DNA of 64,000 nt from Petunia secreta (taxonomy: Eukaryota > Streptophyta > Magnoliopsida > Solanales > Solanaceae). Position 1 is the first letter of the stretch; each line of letters starts with the position of its first letter. A program made the translations under genes and the position numbers. The DNA lies in NCBI GenBank assembly GCA_029990175.1, contig JARKIP010000064.1, positions 14,588,001-14,652,000 of the forward strand, written 5' to 3'. The notes beneath the pieces are model-generated. The model was not told the origin of the DNA. It ran no database searches and worked only from the letters and a program-made list of their open reading frames with translations. This document shows, one piece after another, positions 46,136 through 56,524 of this stretch.

Positions 46136-46799
46136 TTATGATCTTCTTGTTTTTCTTTTAGGAATGTTAATATTCTTTTTATCATCAATAGGTACAAAGT
46201 TGTAGTGTCAAGAGCTTGTAGAATCACATGCCTTTAGAGCTTGTTCATTACTTCCTAACGATTCCAAGAAGTAATATTGAAAGGCTATCCCTTTTACTTA
46301 GTGAAGCATTATATCAGACAACCAAAACACTTTTCTTTACTCATCCATCTCCTCAAACATGACAAATAAGCTATACCAACTCAACTAACAAAACAGACTG
46401 TTAACAAGATGCTAAACCTGAAAGCTCAAAAAGCTACTAAGCCAAAGCTTCTCATTTTATTACTTAATAAACCTCTCCCTTTTTTCCCCCTTGGGGTATT
46501 GAGGAGTCCAATTAGAAGATTCGTCTTCACTAACACTTTCTAGTTTCAGAAAGAGGGACAGGACATCCAACACAGACCAAGAAGAATCAACACAAGACCA
46601 AAACATCTCCATGACCAAGTAAGTCTTCAACTTCTGATACCTTGATTATCACTGGCATTACATAGCCTACAGCATTCTATAGCCATGTGTGTGGCCTAAC
46701 TGTCAACGAAAATGGAATAGACCATAGGAGATAAGGCTTCAAATTCCGGAAGAAGCAAAAACACAGTCAAATTTTTTTTCATTTATCTAAACCTTGTTG

Positions 46800-46905
46800 G
46801 ATAGAGCTACCAAGTACCTAGGGTAGTGGGAGGTAGCAGGTACCTCTGGATTAGTCGAGGAATCCGCAAGATGGCCCGAACACTACTGCTATAAGAAAAA
46901 GGGCC
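46800..46905 (+). mobile_element. Old SINE fragment shared by both duplicate copies (copy A)
   Basis: A diverged TS-type body: GGATAGAGCTACCAAGTACC, GTGGGAGGTAGCAGGTACC, 'GGATTAGTCGAGG', 'GGCCCGAACACTACTGCTAT'. The corresponding place in copy B (48545-48640) has the same remnant, so this insertion is older than the duplication. Confidence 0.7.
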
Positions 46906-47114
46906 TATAGCATTCCTCTAGAAGTTTCTACGAGCAGTTGGCTGATTTTTGAAGTTCAAAACCACATTCTTAACCTCCTAAAATGCTTATAACAAATACG
47001 AGCCTCAACTACTTCAAATCCTTACAGTTTCCCAAAACCAAACCCACACTCAAAACACATTTTGCCATACAAGAAGAATCCAATGTTTTGAAACAAAGCA
47101 TAATAATTCCAGCA

Positions 47115-47215
47115 AAGGGCAACCCCGTACACAAAGCATCCGCGTTCGTACAGGGTCCGGAAAGGCCGCACCCCATGGGGTGTGATGTACTAGTCCAGTG
47201 CTGACCTAATAGTAC
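47115..47215 (-). mobile_element. Truncated second-family SINE in copy A
   Basis: The sequence with 'GTACACAAAGCATCCGCGTT', 'GGGTCCGGAAAGGCCGCACC' and 'GTGTGATGTACTAG' matches the 3' part of the better-preserved element at 49325-49475. Copy B lacks it at the equivalent position. No intact box A or B. Confidence 0.65.
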
Positions 47216-48090
47216 CATCAAGCCTCTTAAGAAAGTGCAGTGAATCCCTTCCCCCAAAAAAATTGTACTGAATAAATAGGCAAAAATGCTCTCTTTTTTT
47301 TTGGATCACATGTAAACCGTTGAATCATTTGATATAATTTTGAGTAATTCTTGCTAATCATGATCAACTTTCTACTCTCTGATGTTAGCTCAGCACAAAA
47401 CATAATTTTCCCGTCCCACTAGTCCTACTTGATAGTTATTTACATGCCCTTCAACACTTGTTCTTATAATAACTACCCTGGCCACCCTATATACACAAGC
47501 AGAACTAAGGGGCTCCAGAAAAGACAACTTCCGACTTATGGTACTAAAATCTAAATTGCAAAAATTTAATCCAAACAAATGACCTTTACTTTCTGCACCA
47601 TCACCTTAAAGAAATAAACAAAAGGGTGCCATTCTCATCCTCAGTATTGGTGCAAAACTTCAGCCTAGAATCTTAATCCAGCTATCTTTCTAAACCACTA
47701 TTACTTCCAATGGCTTTTCCACCTCAATCAAACCAAATATTGTGTTAAGCTTTCCTAAAGAACAAACTTACTTTAATCTTTTCCTTGCCAAATATCCCGA
47801 AACCAGCATATTATACACTAGCTGCACTCACTCTTTATGATCTTCTTGAGGTTCTTTAAAAAATGTGAAAATTCCTGTTATCATCGAAAGATATGCAGTT
47901 CTAGTGTCTAAGTACTTGTAGAGTCACACACCTCTAGAGCTTGTTCATTACTTACTAAGGATTCCATGAATTGCTATTGAAAACTACTTCTACTTAGTGA
48001 AGCATTATGACATACCACCAAAACATTTTTCTTTACTCATCATCTCCTCAAACATTACGAATAAGATATGCCAGTTCAACTCGCAAAACA

Positions 48091-48133
48091 ACAACAACAT
48101 ACCCAGTATAATGCCACAAGTGGGGTCTAGGGA
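48091..48133 (+). mobile_element. Very short SINE-like insertion in copy B, with target duplication
   Basis: 43 bp beginning AACAACAACATACCCAGTAT and containing CCACAAGTGGGGTCT, a tag I recognise from abundant nightshade SINE-like repeats. It is bracketed by near-perfect 17-bp repeats AGTTCAACTCGCAAAAC and AGTTCAACTGACAAAAC (48074-48090, 48134-48150). Copy A has a single such site (near 46381-46394) without the insert. It is therefore a severely truncated retroposition event that occurred after the duplication. Confidence 0.8.
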
Positions 48134-48544
48134 GTTCAACTGACAAAACAAACTGATAAAAAATGTGAAACCTGAAAGCTTCAAAAAATCACTACTTCAG
48201 ACCTTTTCTTTTTATCATTACTATTTATTCAACCGCTCCATTTTTTCTGCAGCTGGGTGTTCAGGAGTCCAATTAGAAGATTCACCTTTCCTGACACTTC
48301 TAGTTTCAGAAACGGGGACAGGACATCCAACAGAGACCAAAAACAATCAGCACTAGACTGAAACAGCTCCATGACCAAGGTAAGTCTTCAACTTCTAATA
48401 ACTTGATAAAATGACTGGCATAGCATAGCCTATGGCATTCTGCACCCACGAGTGGGCTTAACTGTCAATGGAACTACAACAGACCACATGAGACAAGGCT
48501 TCAAATGCTAACAAAGGCAAAGAAAGGACTAAGTCTTTAGAGTT

Positions 48545-48645
48545 AGAATACCTATCCTAGTGGAGCTAGCAAGTAACAACGGACTAGTTGAATTATGCGC
48601 AAGCTAGCCCGGACACTACCACTACTAAAAAAAAAACATTCCCCC
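48545..48645 (+). mobile_element. Old SINE fragment shared by both duplicate copies (copy B)
   Basis: The counterpart of 46800-46905, more diverged: GTGGAGCTAGCAAGTAAC, 'GGACTAGTTGAATTATGCGC', 'AAGCTAGCCCGGACACTACC', ending in an A-run. It supports the insertion being ancestral to the duplication. Confidence 0.65.
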
Positions 48646-49324
48646 AGATTTTGTCTAATGAGTAGTTGCCCAATCTTTGAACTTCAAAACCACACTTTAT
48701 CCTCCAAAAGATGTTTACAATAAATACCAAGCCTCAACAACTTCAAGTGTCCCCGAGACCAAACCCACACTAGAAACCCATGTGGCCATCCAAGAAAAAT
48801 CCATTGTTTTGAAGAAAATCATACTAATTGCAGTTGTTTGTTTGATGGTAAGCATCTTATTCAAAGTGGTAAAAGAGCGTGGCAAGAAATGGGCCAACAG
48901 GTTTCAAATGAATCCCCTTCACCAAAAAATGGTACTGCGCTCGTAGGCAAAAATGAACTTATTTTGTCATATATAAATTGTTGAATGCCCATGACAGAAG
49001 GGAAAGATTATAGTGTAGTGGCAAAGGTGTTTCAAATACTACTTTAGGTCAAATGTTGAAATCCTACGTGTGACGCTCTAGTACTTTCTTGAATCCCTTA
49101 TATGAATTCCTGGCTCCATGACTGGCTGTAGATAAATCAAAATGCTGCAGGCAGGTCTCCACAATGGGCTGATGCAAGGTTTTGGCAGCAGACGCCTTTC
49201 AGTTCGAACTATATATATACGCACAATGAATTAATCTTGAAAAAACATATACTAATGCTAAGTTTGCACCCATTGCTACAAAGGAGTACTGATGCAATTG
49301 TATTAACACTAACTTAAAATTCTG

Positions 49325-49475
49325 GATTCATGCCAAAGGACAGCCTAGTGCACAAAACATCCAGGTCCGGGGAAGGGCTGCGCCTCAAGGGTGCAATGTA
49401 CGCAGCCTACCCTGAAGCAAGCATCCATGGCTTTTTCCATGGCTCGAACCCGTAACATTCAGGCTTCAAGAATGG
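49325..49475 (-). mobile_element. Second-family tRNA-derived SINE, near complete
   Basis: On the minus strand the B box reads GGTTCGAGCC (about 49443-49452), followed by a tRNA-unrelated body with 'GCTTCAGGGTAGGCTGCGTA', 'CATTGCACCC', 'CTTCCCCGGACCTGG' and 'GTGCACTAGGCTGTCC'. The head beyond the B box is degenerate, and no target duplication was identified. Confidence 0.65.
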
Positions 49476-49896
49476 AAAACTAAAGTATGTTAGCTTAATG
49501 GATAAACAACAACAAAAGCTAAAGTATTGAACTTGATAATAAATGAAAAAGGGTTCATGAAACACCTTCCAAGAATTAGAATAAATAACATTAGGTGCTA
49601 AAAAAATGTGAAAATTGAGAGAATTTCACATATTATTCAGAGAATGGAATTTCTAGGCACAAAGGGGATGGAGAATCAACCATATACTAACAAATAAACA
49701 AATTTATTAACTAAGTAAATTGCTAGCATACCTTACTTTAGTGGGTTTGCAGTGGCTTTGATGTTTTACCTTTTGTACTCTGACAAATAATGGGATGAAA
49801 TGCCACTTTATTAGACTAGAGTTTAGTTCAAGGTGTAGCGGGTCTGCAGAAAGGGATCAATATCGCTAACTTTGAGAAGTTTGCAAAAACAAATTG

Positions 49897-49967
49897 TAAA
49901 ATTTTTGCACACAGGTCACTTTTGTCAGTAGTCTTTGGTTTGAGTCCACTTTTTTAGAGAGAATTAC
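49897..49967. repeat. Left piece of a foldback-type element split by the MULE
   Basis: TTTTTGCACACAGGTCACTTTTGTC resembles the inverse of the right end GACTATTCGTGCACTTTACCC family at 54740-54769 and the left end at 38030 (GTGCACGAAAGATCACTTTT). It suggests that the MULE inserted into an older GTGCAC-type foldback element. Confidence 0.45.
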
Positions 49968-50331
49968 GGAACTATGATACTTAAGACAATGATTTGCCTA
50001 ATTGACCTCATTAACAATGGTTTGCAAGAATGACCTTGCTTAACTTAAGTAAAATATTTTCGGACGAAACTACCCCTGACCAAATAGCAAAAAGACGCGA
50101 TCTGTCCCTTTCCATTCCTTTACCATTCTGCAACTTATTTGCAGAAAAAAAGAAGCTTTTGCAACTGATTCAAACCCTAAGAACTCTAAATTTCTAGGAA
50201 AAAAAAAGATTCAAAGGTAAATTTCTTCAATATTTCATTGATTATACGTAGTTTTTAAAAGTAAGTTTTGCATAATTACATCTTAAATTCGTAGAATTAG
50301 TTTACTTTTCGTATAATAACAAATTAGCTAT

Positions 50332-51620
50332 AGCGAGTTGTGAATTTTGATGATAATGATTGAAAACTACTGCTAGATAACCAACCATTAATGTCACATT
50401 GATTTTCAATTGCTGCAAAAAAAAATTATATTAGTTTGAATCTGTATTTGCTGCAGAATTTACGAATAGAAATTGCGATTACTCTTATTTAGTTGCAACT
50501 ACATTGCTTTGCCCTAAATTAACTTGAAATAACTTGTAGATGAAATCTGTAAATTGTCACTAACATCAAACACTTTTTAATATCTGTTCAATGGGAATTT
50601 ATTTGCAATGCACCCACCGCCTTGTGGGCAGCACTTGCAGCTGTGCTGCAAACAATTGCTTGTAGATAAACTCTACATGTGTTGCCTAATATGTAGCGCT
50701 TTTAATCGCATGAAGTGGTGTCTTGTAAGTATTGTCCACAGGACAACGCTTGGAGATCTAGCTCAAAACAGCACATATAGAGTAGCTCTACATATGCTGC
50801 CTAATAGGCAGCAGTTTTGAACACATAGTAGGTGCCTTTTAAGTGTTGCCTTGTGGGCAACACTTGAAGGTTTGGTGCAAAATAAAATGTAGAGAAATCT
50901 CTACATGTGATGCCTAACAGGCAGCACTTTAGTTGTGTTGTTCCTACTGTAACTTGTCTACTGAATTGCCCTACAAATTGTGGCTGAAGGACAACACTTT
51001 TGAGTAAAAAAGTGTAGATAAGTTGATGATACCGATCGAAAACTAGTGCTGGATAACCAACAATTGACGTTACCTTGACTGTCAAGAACTGAATTTTTTT
51101 ATAATATTTTCAATATGTATTTGCTGTAGAATTTAGTAGTAGAATTGAGAGTATTCTTTTATGAATGGAATGGCAACACTTTGCCCTAAATTAACATGCA
51201 ATGTAGATAATCTATGTGAATTTTGGTTGCAAGGCAACACTTTTTAAGCTCTGATACACGGGAAAATGTTCGCCTTGCGCTCACTTGCTTGTGGGCAACA
51301 CTTGATGTTGTGGTGCAACAAACATTTGATGAGAAATTATACATCTGAGGCCTAATAGGTAGCCCTTCTTATCTCAGGAAGTGGTGCTGCCTTGTAAGTG
51401 GTGCCTTGTGGGCAGTAGTTAAAGGTTTGGTGCAAATCACCCTAGCGAAGTCTCAACATGTATTGCCTAATAGGCAATACTTTACCTGTAGTGCAATCTC
51501 TACATATACTTGCCATAACTTGTAGTGAATTTCCCTACAAGTTGTCATTGAAGGCCAACACTTTAAGCATTTGTGTAGAGAAGTCTCTACAACTTGTTAC
51601 CACTTGACCTCCACCGCCTA
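50332..51620. repeat. Two tandem ~680-bp blocks inside the MULE
   Basis: Block 1 (about 50332-51010) and block 2 (about 51011-51620) start with the same sequence: GATGATAATGATTGAAAACT versus GATGATACCGATCGAAAACT, then 'ATAACCAACCATTAATGTCA' versus 'ATAACCAACAATTGACGTTA'. They continue through the same TATTTGCTGCAGAATTTA-like stretch into the hairpin minisatellite. Block 2 holds fewer minisatellite units. Confidence 0.75.
50613..50940. repeat. ~111-bp hairpin minisatellite, three units
   Basis: Three units with a period of about 111 bp (starting near 50613, 50724 and 50835). Each has a first hairpin (best copy 50841-50865: arms AAGTGTTGCC and GGCAACACTT around a 5-base loop). A second small hairpin follows (best copy TGTAGAGAAATCTCTACA near 50888-50905). 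A third completes the unit (best copy 50795-50813: TGCTGCCT and AGGCAGCA around AAT). A further one and a half units appear in block 2 (51289-51480), including GTATTGCCT/AGGCAATAC at 51460-51480. Confidence 0.85.
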
Positions 51621-51913
51621 TGCATATCACTTAACAAAGGAATAGTGATGTTTGCTTCTATCTAGTTAATCTATTCGTCGAACTCTAAACTCGTGTTTCC
51701 ATTTCATTGCGTGCATCATTTGAATGTCAACAAATTGCATCTACATTGGGCCGAAAAAGAGTTGAACAACAAGATTGCTACTGCCTTTAGGCTGACAGTA
51801 AGTAGCACTTCTTCAACAAAAAGATACTTCACTATTAGCTTTGTAAGCAAAGAATCTAATAACATTTAGACTCTTGACTTTATTGTTTAGTTGATTCTTG
51901 CTTTTGCTCGCAG

Positions 51914-52330
51914 GTAAATTCTATCAGTGACACAAGATTTGTTGTCAAATATGGACCCGAAGAATTCGCCGTAGACTTAATAAAAAGGTCATGTGACTGC
52001 ATGCAGTTTTAAACGGACGAGATATCATGCACTGACACCATTGCAGCAATAGATAGAAGAAATTTAAACAAGTCAACTTATTATAATGGTTCACAAAAAG
52101 CACTTGGACACAAACTTATCAAGGAGAAATTCCTCAAGTAGGAAGTGCACTTGGACACAAACTTATCAATTCATCCACTAGATACAAAATTTGCTTCGGA
52201 AGGAGACAAACAAAAAGATATGTTTCAAGAGTAGGATCAGATGCTCGCGATGCAAAAGATTAGGACATAATAGAACGAGTTTTCTTTATACTCCAGTTCA
52301 ACATGCACATGCAAGAAGATACAGAAACAT
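51914..52330 (+). pseudogene. MULE transposase C-terminus: SWIM domain and zinc knuckle relic
   Basis: After an intron-like acceptor (TTTTGCTCGCAG) the plus strand reads VNSISDTRFVVKYGPEEFAV, then DLIKRSCDCMQF, a TAA, and TDEISCTDTIAAIDRRN. This is the SWIM zinc-binding domain (CxC ... CxH) of MULE transposases, with Asp where the final His is expected. About 70 codons on, after another stop, RCSRCKRLGHNRTSF is a CCHC zinc knuckle with Phe replacing the last Cys. The catalytic DDE core was not found upstream. Stops and both metal-ligand losses make it non-functional. Confidence 0.75.
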
Positions 52331-52609
52331 AGTTGTGACGTGAATTTTCTTATGAACTTGCATTGAATTTGTTAACAAATACTTTTTCTTTTTCTGTAGT
52401 CACAAATATTGTCATTCTCATGGTAGTCATATAAATACATTCAATCCACAAATTTAAATTTGATCCTTGATTTGCATTGAAAGTGTGGTAAATAAGCACC
52501 GGTTTTTCCCTCAACCCCTTCACCCCCGCTGTACTTAAAATGCCTTGAACTATGGGCAAATAGGCAATAATTATACCAACCCCATTCCACACCTTCGCTC
52601 AGACTAACT

Positions 52610-53160
52610 ACCCCAAAGTATTGCCCGGGCGGCAGCACTTTAGGTTCAACTCCTCAAAACCTTCTTCTAATAATTGCCATGAACTGCTGCCAGGGAAGCA
52701 TTTTCCCCTAGTGTGCAAGTGACGTTTAAAAAAAATACAATTGCCTAGACATCACTTTTTTCCACCACGTCCCAATTTCTACTAGGTAGTAGCACTAAAG
52801 TGTTGACTCCCAAGTAGCACTTTTCTCACCTTTTAACATACCCAATCTATAACCAATAACCATGAAGTGTCGCCTAGGCAGCACTTATCCTCCAACATGT
52901 CACAAATTTTTCAACACAATGGCTTGAAAATATTTCCGCAGAAGCAGCACTTCCCAACCCTTACGACATAATTAAACCCCCTAGCAAATAGCTTTAAGGT
53001 GCAACCTCCTAGGCAGCATGTTGCTTGCATCATGCCCTAATCTATCCCAGACAATAACTTTGGAGTGTTGCCACACAGGCATATCATAGACATTAATAAC
53101 CAACAAAATTATCCTTGAAAAATAGCCTTGAGCTATCACCTGGGCAACATTTTACCTAAA
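52610..53160. repeat. Dispersed array of GGCAGCACTT motifs
   Basis: About eight copies or near-copies of (C)CTAGGCAGCACTT at roughly 60-75 bp spacing, for example near 52630, 52690, 52795, 52872, 52948, 53010 and 53140. Several are preceded by a complementary arm such as GTGTCGCC or TGTTGCC, so they are diverged members of the same hairpin family as 50613-50940. No ORF crosses the array. Confidence 0.65.
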
Positions 53161-53989
53161 CCCCTTGCCAAATAACAAGTTCCTCCACCCCCAACAAGAT
53201 TAAAGTCTAGCTAAAATCAATTATATGTAACGCATGTTGTAACACTTAAAATATAATTATTAACTTTAATATAGCGTAACAAAACACAAATTTAAATGTA
53301 AATAAAAGAAGAACAAAATCACAAAATCTGTTGTACTATTACAAAACTACATAGAATAAAAACATATGTTTTTCTAACTTTTCTGTCGTACAAAATGTCT
53401 CGATCTCAATATTAATACATGGTGTATCAGACACAACATCTTGTGACTCGCATAACAAACGGAACAACGGCATATCAAAATCATCATCCTATCCATATTT
53501 TTTCTTTTCCTAGCAACGACACCCTCATAAATGACTGGTTGGTCTATAAAGTTTCCAGATCATCTATAGATTGCAATTCATAAGGTTCACTATCCATAAC
53601 CTAAAAAAATAAACCACAACACTGAAACCATAGGAAAATAATAACATCAATAAAAAAGTAATGTAAAAATCATATAAAAAAGCATTACGACGCACCATAA
53701 TGAACTCAAACTAACAACTTTTCTCGTACAAGCAAAAAAATGCATTATCAACATCATAAAAAGAAATAATAATAAAAAGGACAATAGCTACTACTAAACA
53801 GTAAGCAGAGCACATCCTGACAGGCAACGCTTTAACTATAAACAGAACTCATGCTTGAATGTTATGATGTCAATTGTTGCCCACAGGGCAACAATTTCTA
53901 CAACAAAGGAAAACACAAGACCCAATGGAATATATGCTTGAATCTTATGTCAATTGTTGGCCTATGGACAACAGTTTTATAGTAAAAGG

Positions 53990-54150
53990 AAAATAAAGTG
54001 CAACACCGACACTTTGCTAAATATTACATTAACTACCTAATTAATATAATTTATGTCAAGAACAACAGTTTCTACAGTAAAAGGAAACAAAGTGCAACAC
54101 CAACACTTTGCTAAAAATTACATAAACTACCTAATTTATATAATTTTATA
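53990..54150. repeat. Tandem ~88-bp duplication in the MULE
   Basis: AAGTGCAACACCGACACTTT followed by 'GCTAAATATTACATTAACTA' (from 53998) recurs as AAGTGCAACACCAACACTTT followed by 'GCTAAAAATTACATAAACTA' (from 54086). The CAACAC/CACTT composition again echoes the hairpin family. Confidence 0.7.
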
Positions 54151-54557
54151 TAACATATTAAACAAATATTATTGATTAAAAATAAAATTTAAACATTGAT
54201 GGAACCAAAAATTAGATTAATAATAAACATCAACAAAGGGAAAAAACAAAACTAAAAAAAATAACCAAGACAGAGAACCCTAATTCGCAAGAGAAATGAA
54301 AGGAAGATAGATAGAGAGAGAAGAGAAGGGGCAGCACAATAGAATTAGGGCTTATAGAATCCTAATTTGCAAGAGAAAGTGGGAGAAAGGGAGAGAAAAA
54401 AGAAGGGGCAGAATTAGGGACTTATAATGGTCAGGGGAAAAATAGTCTTTTCGCATGTTTAAAAATAAGTAGGAGGCCATTTTGCTAAAATATTTCTAAG
54501 TAGGGACAAAAAGACATAACCAACGATAAGAGAGTACACGTAGTGAAATTTTTTGAG

Positions 54558-54769
54558 TTTTTTATTGGTTTTGTATGAGAGGCCACTTTTTGGAACTTCA
54601 ATTCTTGTAGGCTGAACTTCATACCTTAAACATGAAGTTCAGTCCATGAGGCTTGAACTTCAGCCCACAAGGATTGAAGTTCCAAAAAGTGGTCTCTCAT
54701 GCAAAACCAATAAAAAAGTGGCCTCCAACCAAAAACTATTAGTAAAAGTGGCTATTCGTGCACTTTACC
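54558..54769. mobile_element. Compact foldback hairpin element
   Basis: A nearly perfect inverted repeat of about 45 bases (TTATTGGTTTTGTATGAGAG ... GGAACTTCAAT versus its inverse ending at 54717). The loop carries the GAACTTCAGTCC motif in both orientations. The right end, AAAAGTGGCTATTCGTGCAC, matches the ends of the array at 38026-38515. As RNA it would form one long stem. A 101-codon frame crosses it but is explained by the repeat. Confidence 0.8.
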
Positions 54770-55245
54770 CAAAAAATTACCACGCGTCCTCAAGATTGAC
54801 TGATGTTGTATTTTTGTCCCCATTTAAGATGGTTTTTAATGACATCTGTTTCATTTATAAGGAGCAATTTAAGTTATCAATCGACAAGTACTGCCTGTTA
54901 GGAAGAGATCAAATGACAAGTGTTGTTTGCGAGAATGTGAAAAGAGATTGAAGGGGCAAGTGCTTCCCAAACAGCACTTCAAGTTATTTTGGAGAATGTG
55001 AGAAGAGATCAAAGACAAGTGTTGCCTGCAAGAGGAGGTCAAAGGCAAGTGATGCCTCTTAAGTACTACTTATGAGAAAGGACTGGCGTGATACGGCCGT
55101 CATAATAAAATTTCATAGGGATATTTCCGTCTTGAACTTATTCATTAAACTAAACGGAAGTCATCTATGCTAAACTATTGCTATGAGGGTCAAAAAGGCA
55201 TACCATTGCCTATAGTGTCATAGTTCTGCAATTAACCGAAGTTTT
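54770..55245. mobile_element. Second MULE right end with hairpin-motif remnant
   Basis: The right-hand ~160 bp (reverse complement from 55245: AATTGCAGAACTATGACACT) matches the MULE left end better than the nearer candidate at 54427-54535. Just inside it, 54895-55075 has AAGTGTTGTTTGCGAG, AAGTGCTTCCCAAACAGCACTT and AAGTGTTGCCTGCAAG, again the hairpin family. It is either the true right end of the large element or a separate truncated copy. Confidence 0.6.
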
Positions 55246-56524
55246 AGGGTAGTTCGTATTTTTTTCATCAATCCACTAGAACAAGTTAAGTGTGCTTTTC
55301 AGGTCACACCCACTCATTCCGGTGCAGAGTTAGGCATAAACCCCTACCTATGCATTAACTAAAATCACTACATAAAGTTACAAGTACAAAAGGAGGGGGA
55401 CATATACCTTATCTCCAATCTTATGATGATCTATACTTAACTAAAAAGTCAAGTAATAACCATAAATCTATGGGGAAAGGGAACCGGATATAGCATTAAA
55501 CTTCCTCATTATCCTAGGATAGTTTATTACACCAATACACAAAAAGAACCTAGGATTTTGGGTGAGGGAGACTCTCCCTTTTCAAAAAATGGCTAGCCTA
55601 TGAATTAGAACTAATCTAATAAAATAAAATGGAAGGTAAACAAGTGTTCATTCCAGCTATTTCTTAAGCATAAGGATAGCCAAAATGAAGAAAGTACCTT
55701 TCCTATAAAATGAGGCAAAAGCAGCTTCATTGTTATGTCAGAAATAACATCTTCAGCAGAAAACAAGTAGCAACAACGTCTAAGTAGCTACTGGGCAGAG
55801 AGTGAGCACTCCAAAGTCTTCCATCAATTGCAATTCAGAGACTGAATTTTAGCAGAGCATTGGGTCATTCAGAAATCAACAGCCTAAGCGGATTCTAATC
55901 AGTAGCTTAACATCCCATGGCAGTGAAGGTATACTATGCATAAACAGATCATCGACAGAGGAAATAATAGCAGGTGCAGATTGATGTAGCAACAACAATT
56001 GTAATGACTTAGTATTGTTGTACTCCCGTCAGCCTTATGATCAGTAAGAGCAGATAGCAAGCAGCATCAACAGATAGCACGAGTTTCAGCCTCCAGTACA
56101 TAAGAGTTCCAGCCTCCAGTACATAGGTCTGCATTGTATGCAAGAGACCTAGCAATTCAGCTTTAATAGGAGTTGCAGTACTGAGTGTATCTTACAAAAC
56201 CAAAAACTGTATTTTGAGCAAAATAATAACCAGCAGAAGCAGTATGAGAACCATAAGCAGAACAGGAGTAACAGCAGCAACACATATGAGTGCATTACTG
56301 AATTCAGGTTCAAGTACTCATGTAGTAGCAAAGTGATAGCTACTGACTAGTGAAGTTTCCATAGCACCTGCAACTGCAAGAAAAAACAGTTAGAAAATCG
56401 TGTTCCTCTCTTTTCTACTTTGTTTCCTTTTGCTTCACATAGGGCTCATAAGCAAAATTTCATCTTGGACTATTGGAGCATAACAGATATGGAATATTCA
56501 TCAGGGTGGTTTATAAATCCTTTT
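55246..56524. other. Spacer with no gene seen
   Basis: No coding or RNA signal. The region 55750-56340 is enriched in AGCAG/CAGCA trinucleotide-like repeats without forming a strict microsatellite. Confidence 0.45.

Larger units (their letters stand above)
45425..47335. repeat. Tandem segmental duplication, copy A
   Basis: Copy A aligns end to end with 47336-48990 in the same orientation. Landmarks in order are TTTGAGTAATTCTTGCTAAT (start), CACTCACTCTTTATGATCTT, GAGCTTGTTCATTACTT, GAGGAGTCCAATTAGAAGAT, GGGACAGGACATCCAACA, GAGCCTCAACTACTTCAAA and, at the end, AAACCGTTGAAT. Copy A is longer because it carries the SINE at 45912-46135 and a minus-oriented SINE fragment near 47115-47215. No conserved ORF is shared by the two copies. 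Confidence 0.85.
47336..48990. repeat. Tandem segmental duplication, copy B
   Basis: Adjacent to and in the same orientation as copy A. It keeps the empty site of copy A's SINE near 47838-47850 and carries its own short insertion at 48091-48133. The joint between copies is at the sequence TGATATAATTTTGAGTAATTC. Confidence 0.85.
49968..54535 (+). mobile_element. Decayed Mutator-like element (MULE) with internal hairpin arrays
   Basis: The left ~115 bp (GAATTACGGAACTATGATAC ... CTACCCCTGACC) has inverted counterparts on the right at 54427-54535 (reverse complement ends CCCCTGACC) and again at 55085-55245 (AATTGCAGAACTATGACAC). Long inverted ends of this kind fit a TIR-MULE. Inside, relics of a MULE transposase C-terminus (SWIM domain and zinc knuckle, plus strand) lie at 51914-52330. 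The interior is otherwise non-coding and rich in palindromes. Which right end is the true partner is uncertain. I could not identify the expected 8-11 bp target duplication. Confidence 0.7.

Noticed and set aside
48677..48946. 89-codon plus frame with a hydrophobic stretch in duplicate copy B
   Set aside because: The equivalent region of copy A does not preserve the frame, so it is not under coding constraint.
50608..51085. Frames crossing the hairpin minisatellite
   Set aside because: Cys/Leu-rich translations generated by the palindromic repeats; they are not kept between the two blocks.
54646..54951. 101-codon plus frame starting in the foldback element
   Set aside because: Begins inside a hairpin and runs into MULE debris; no domain.
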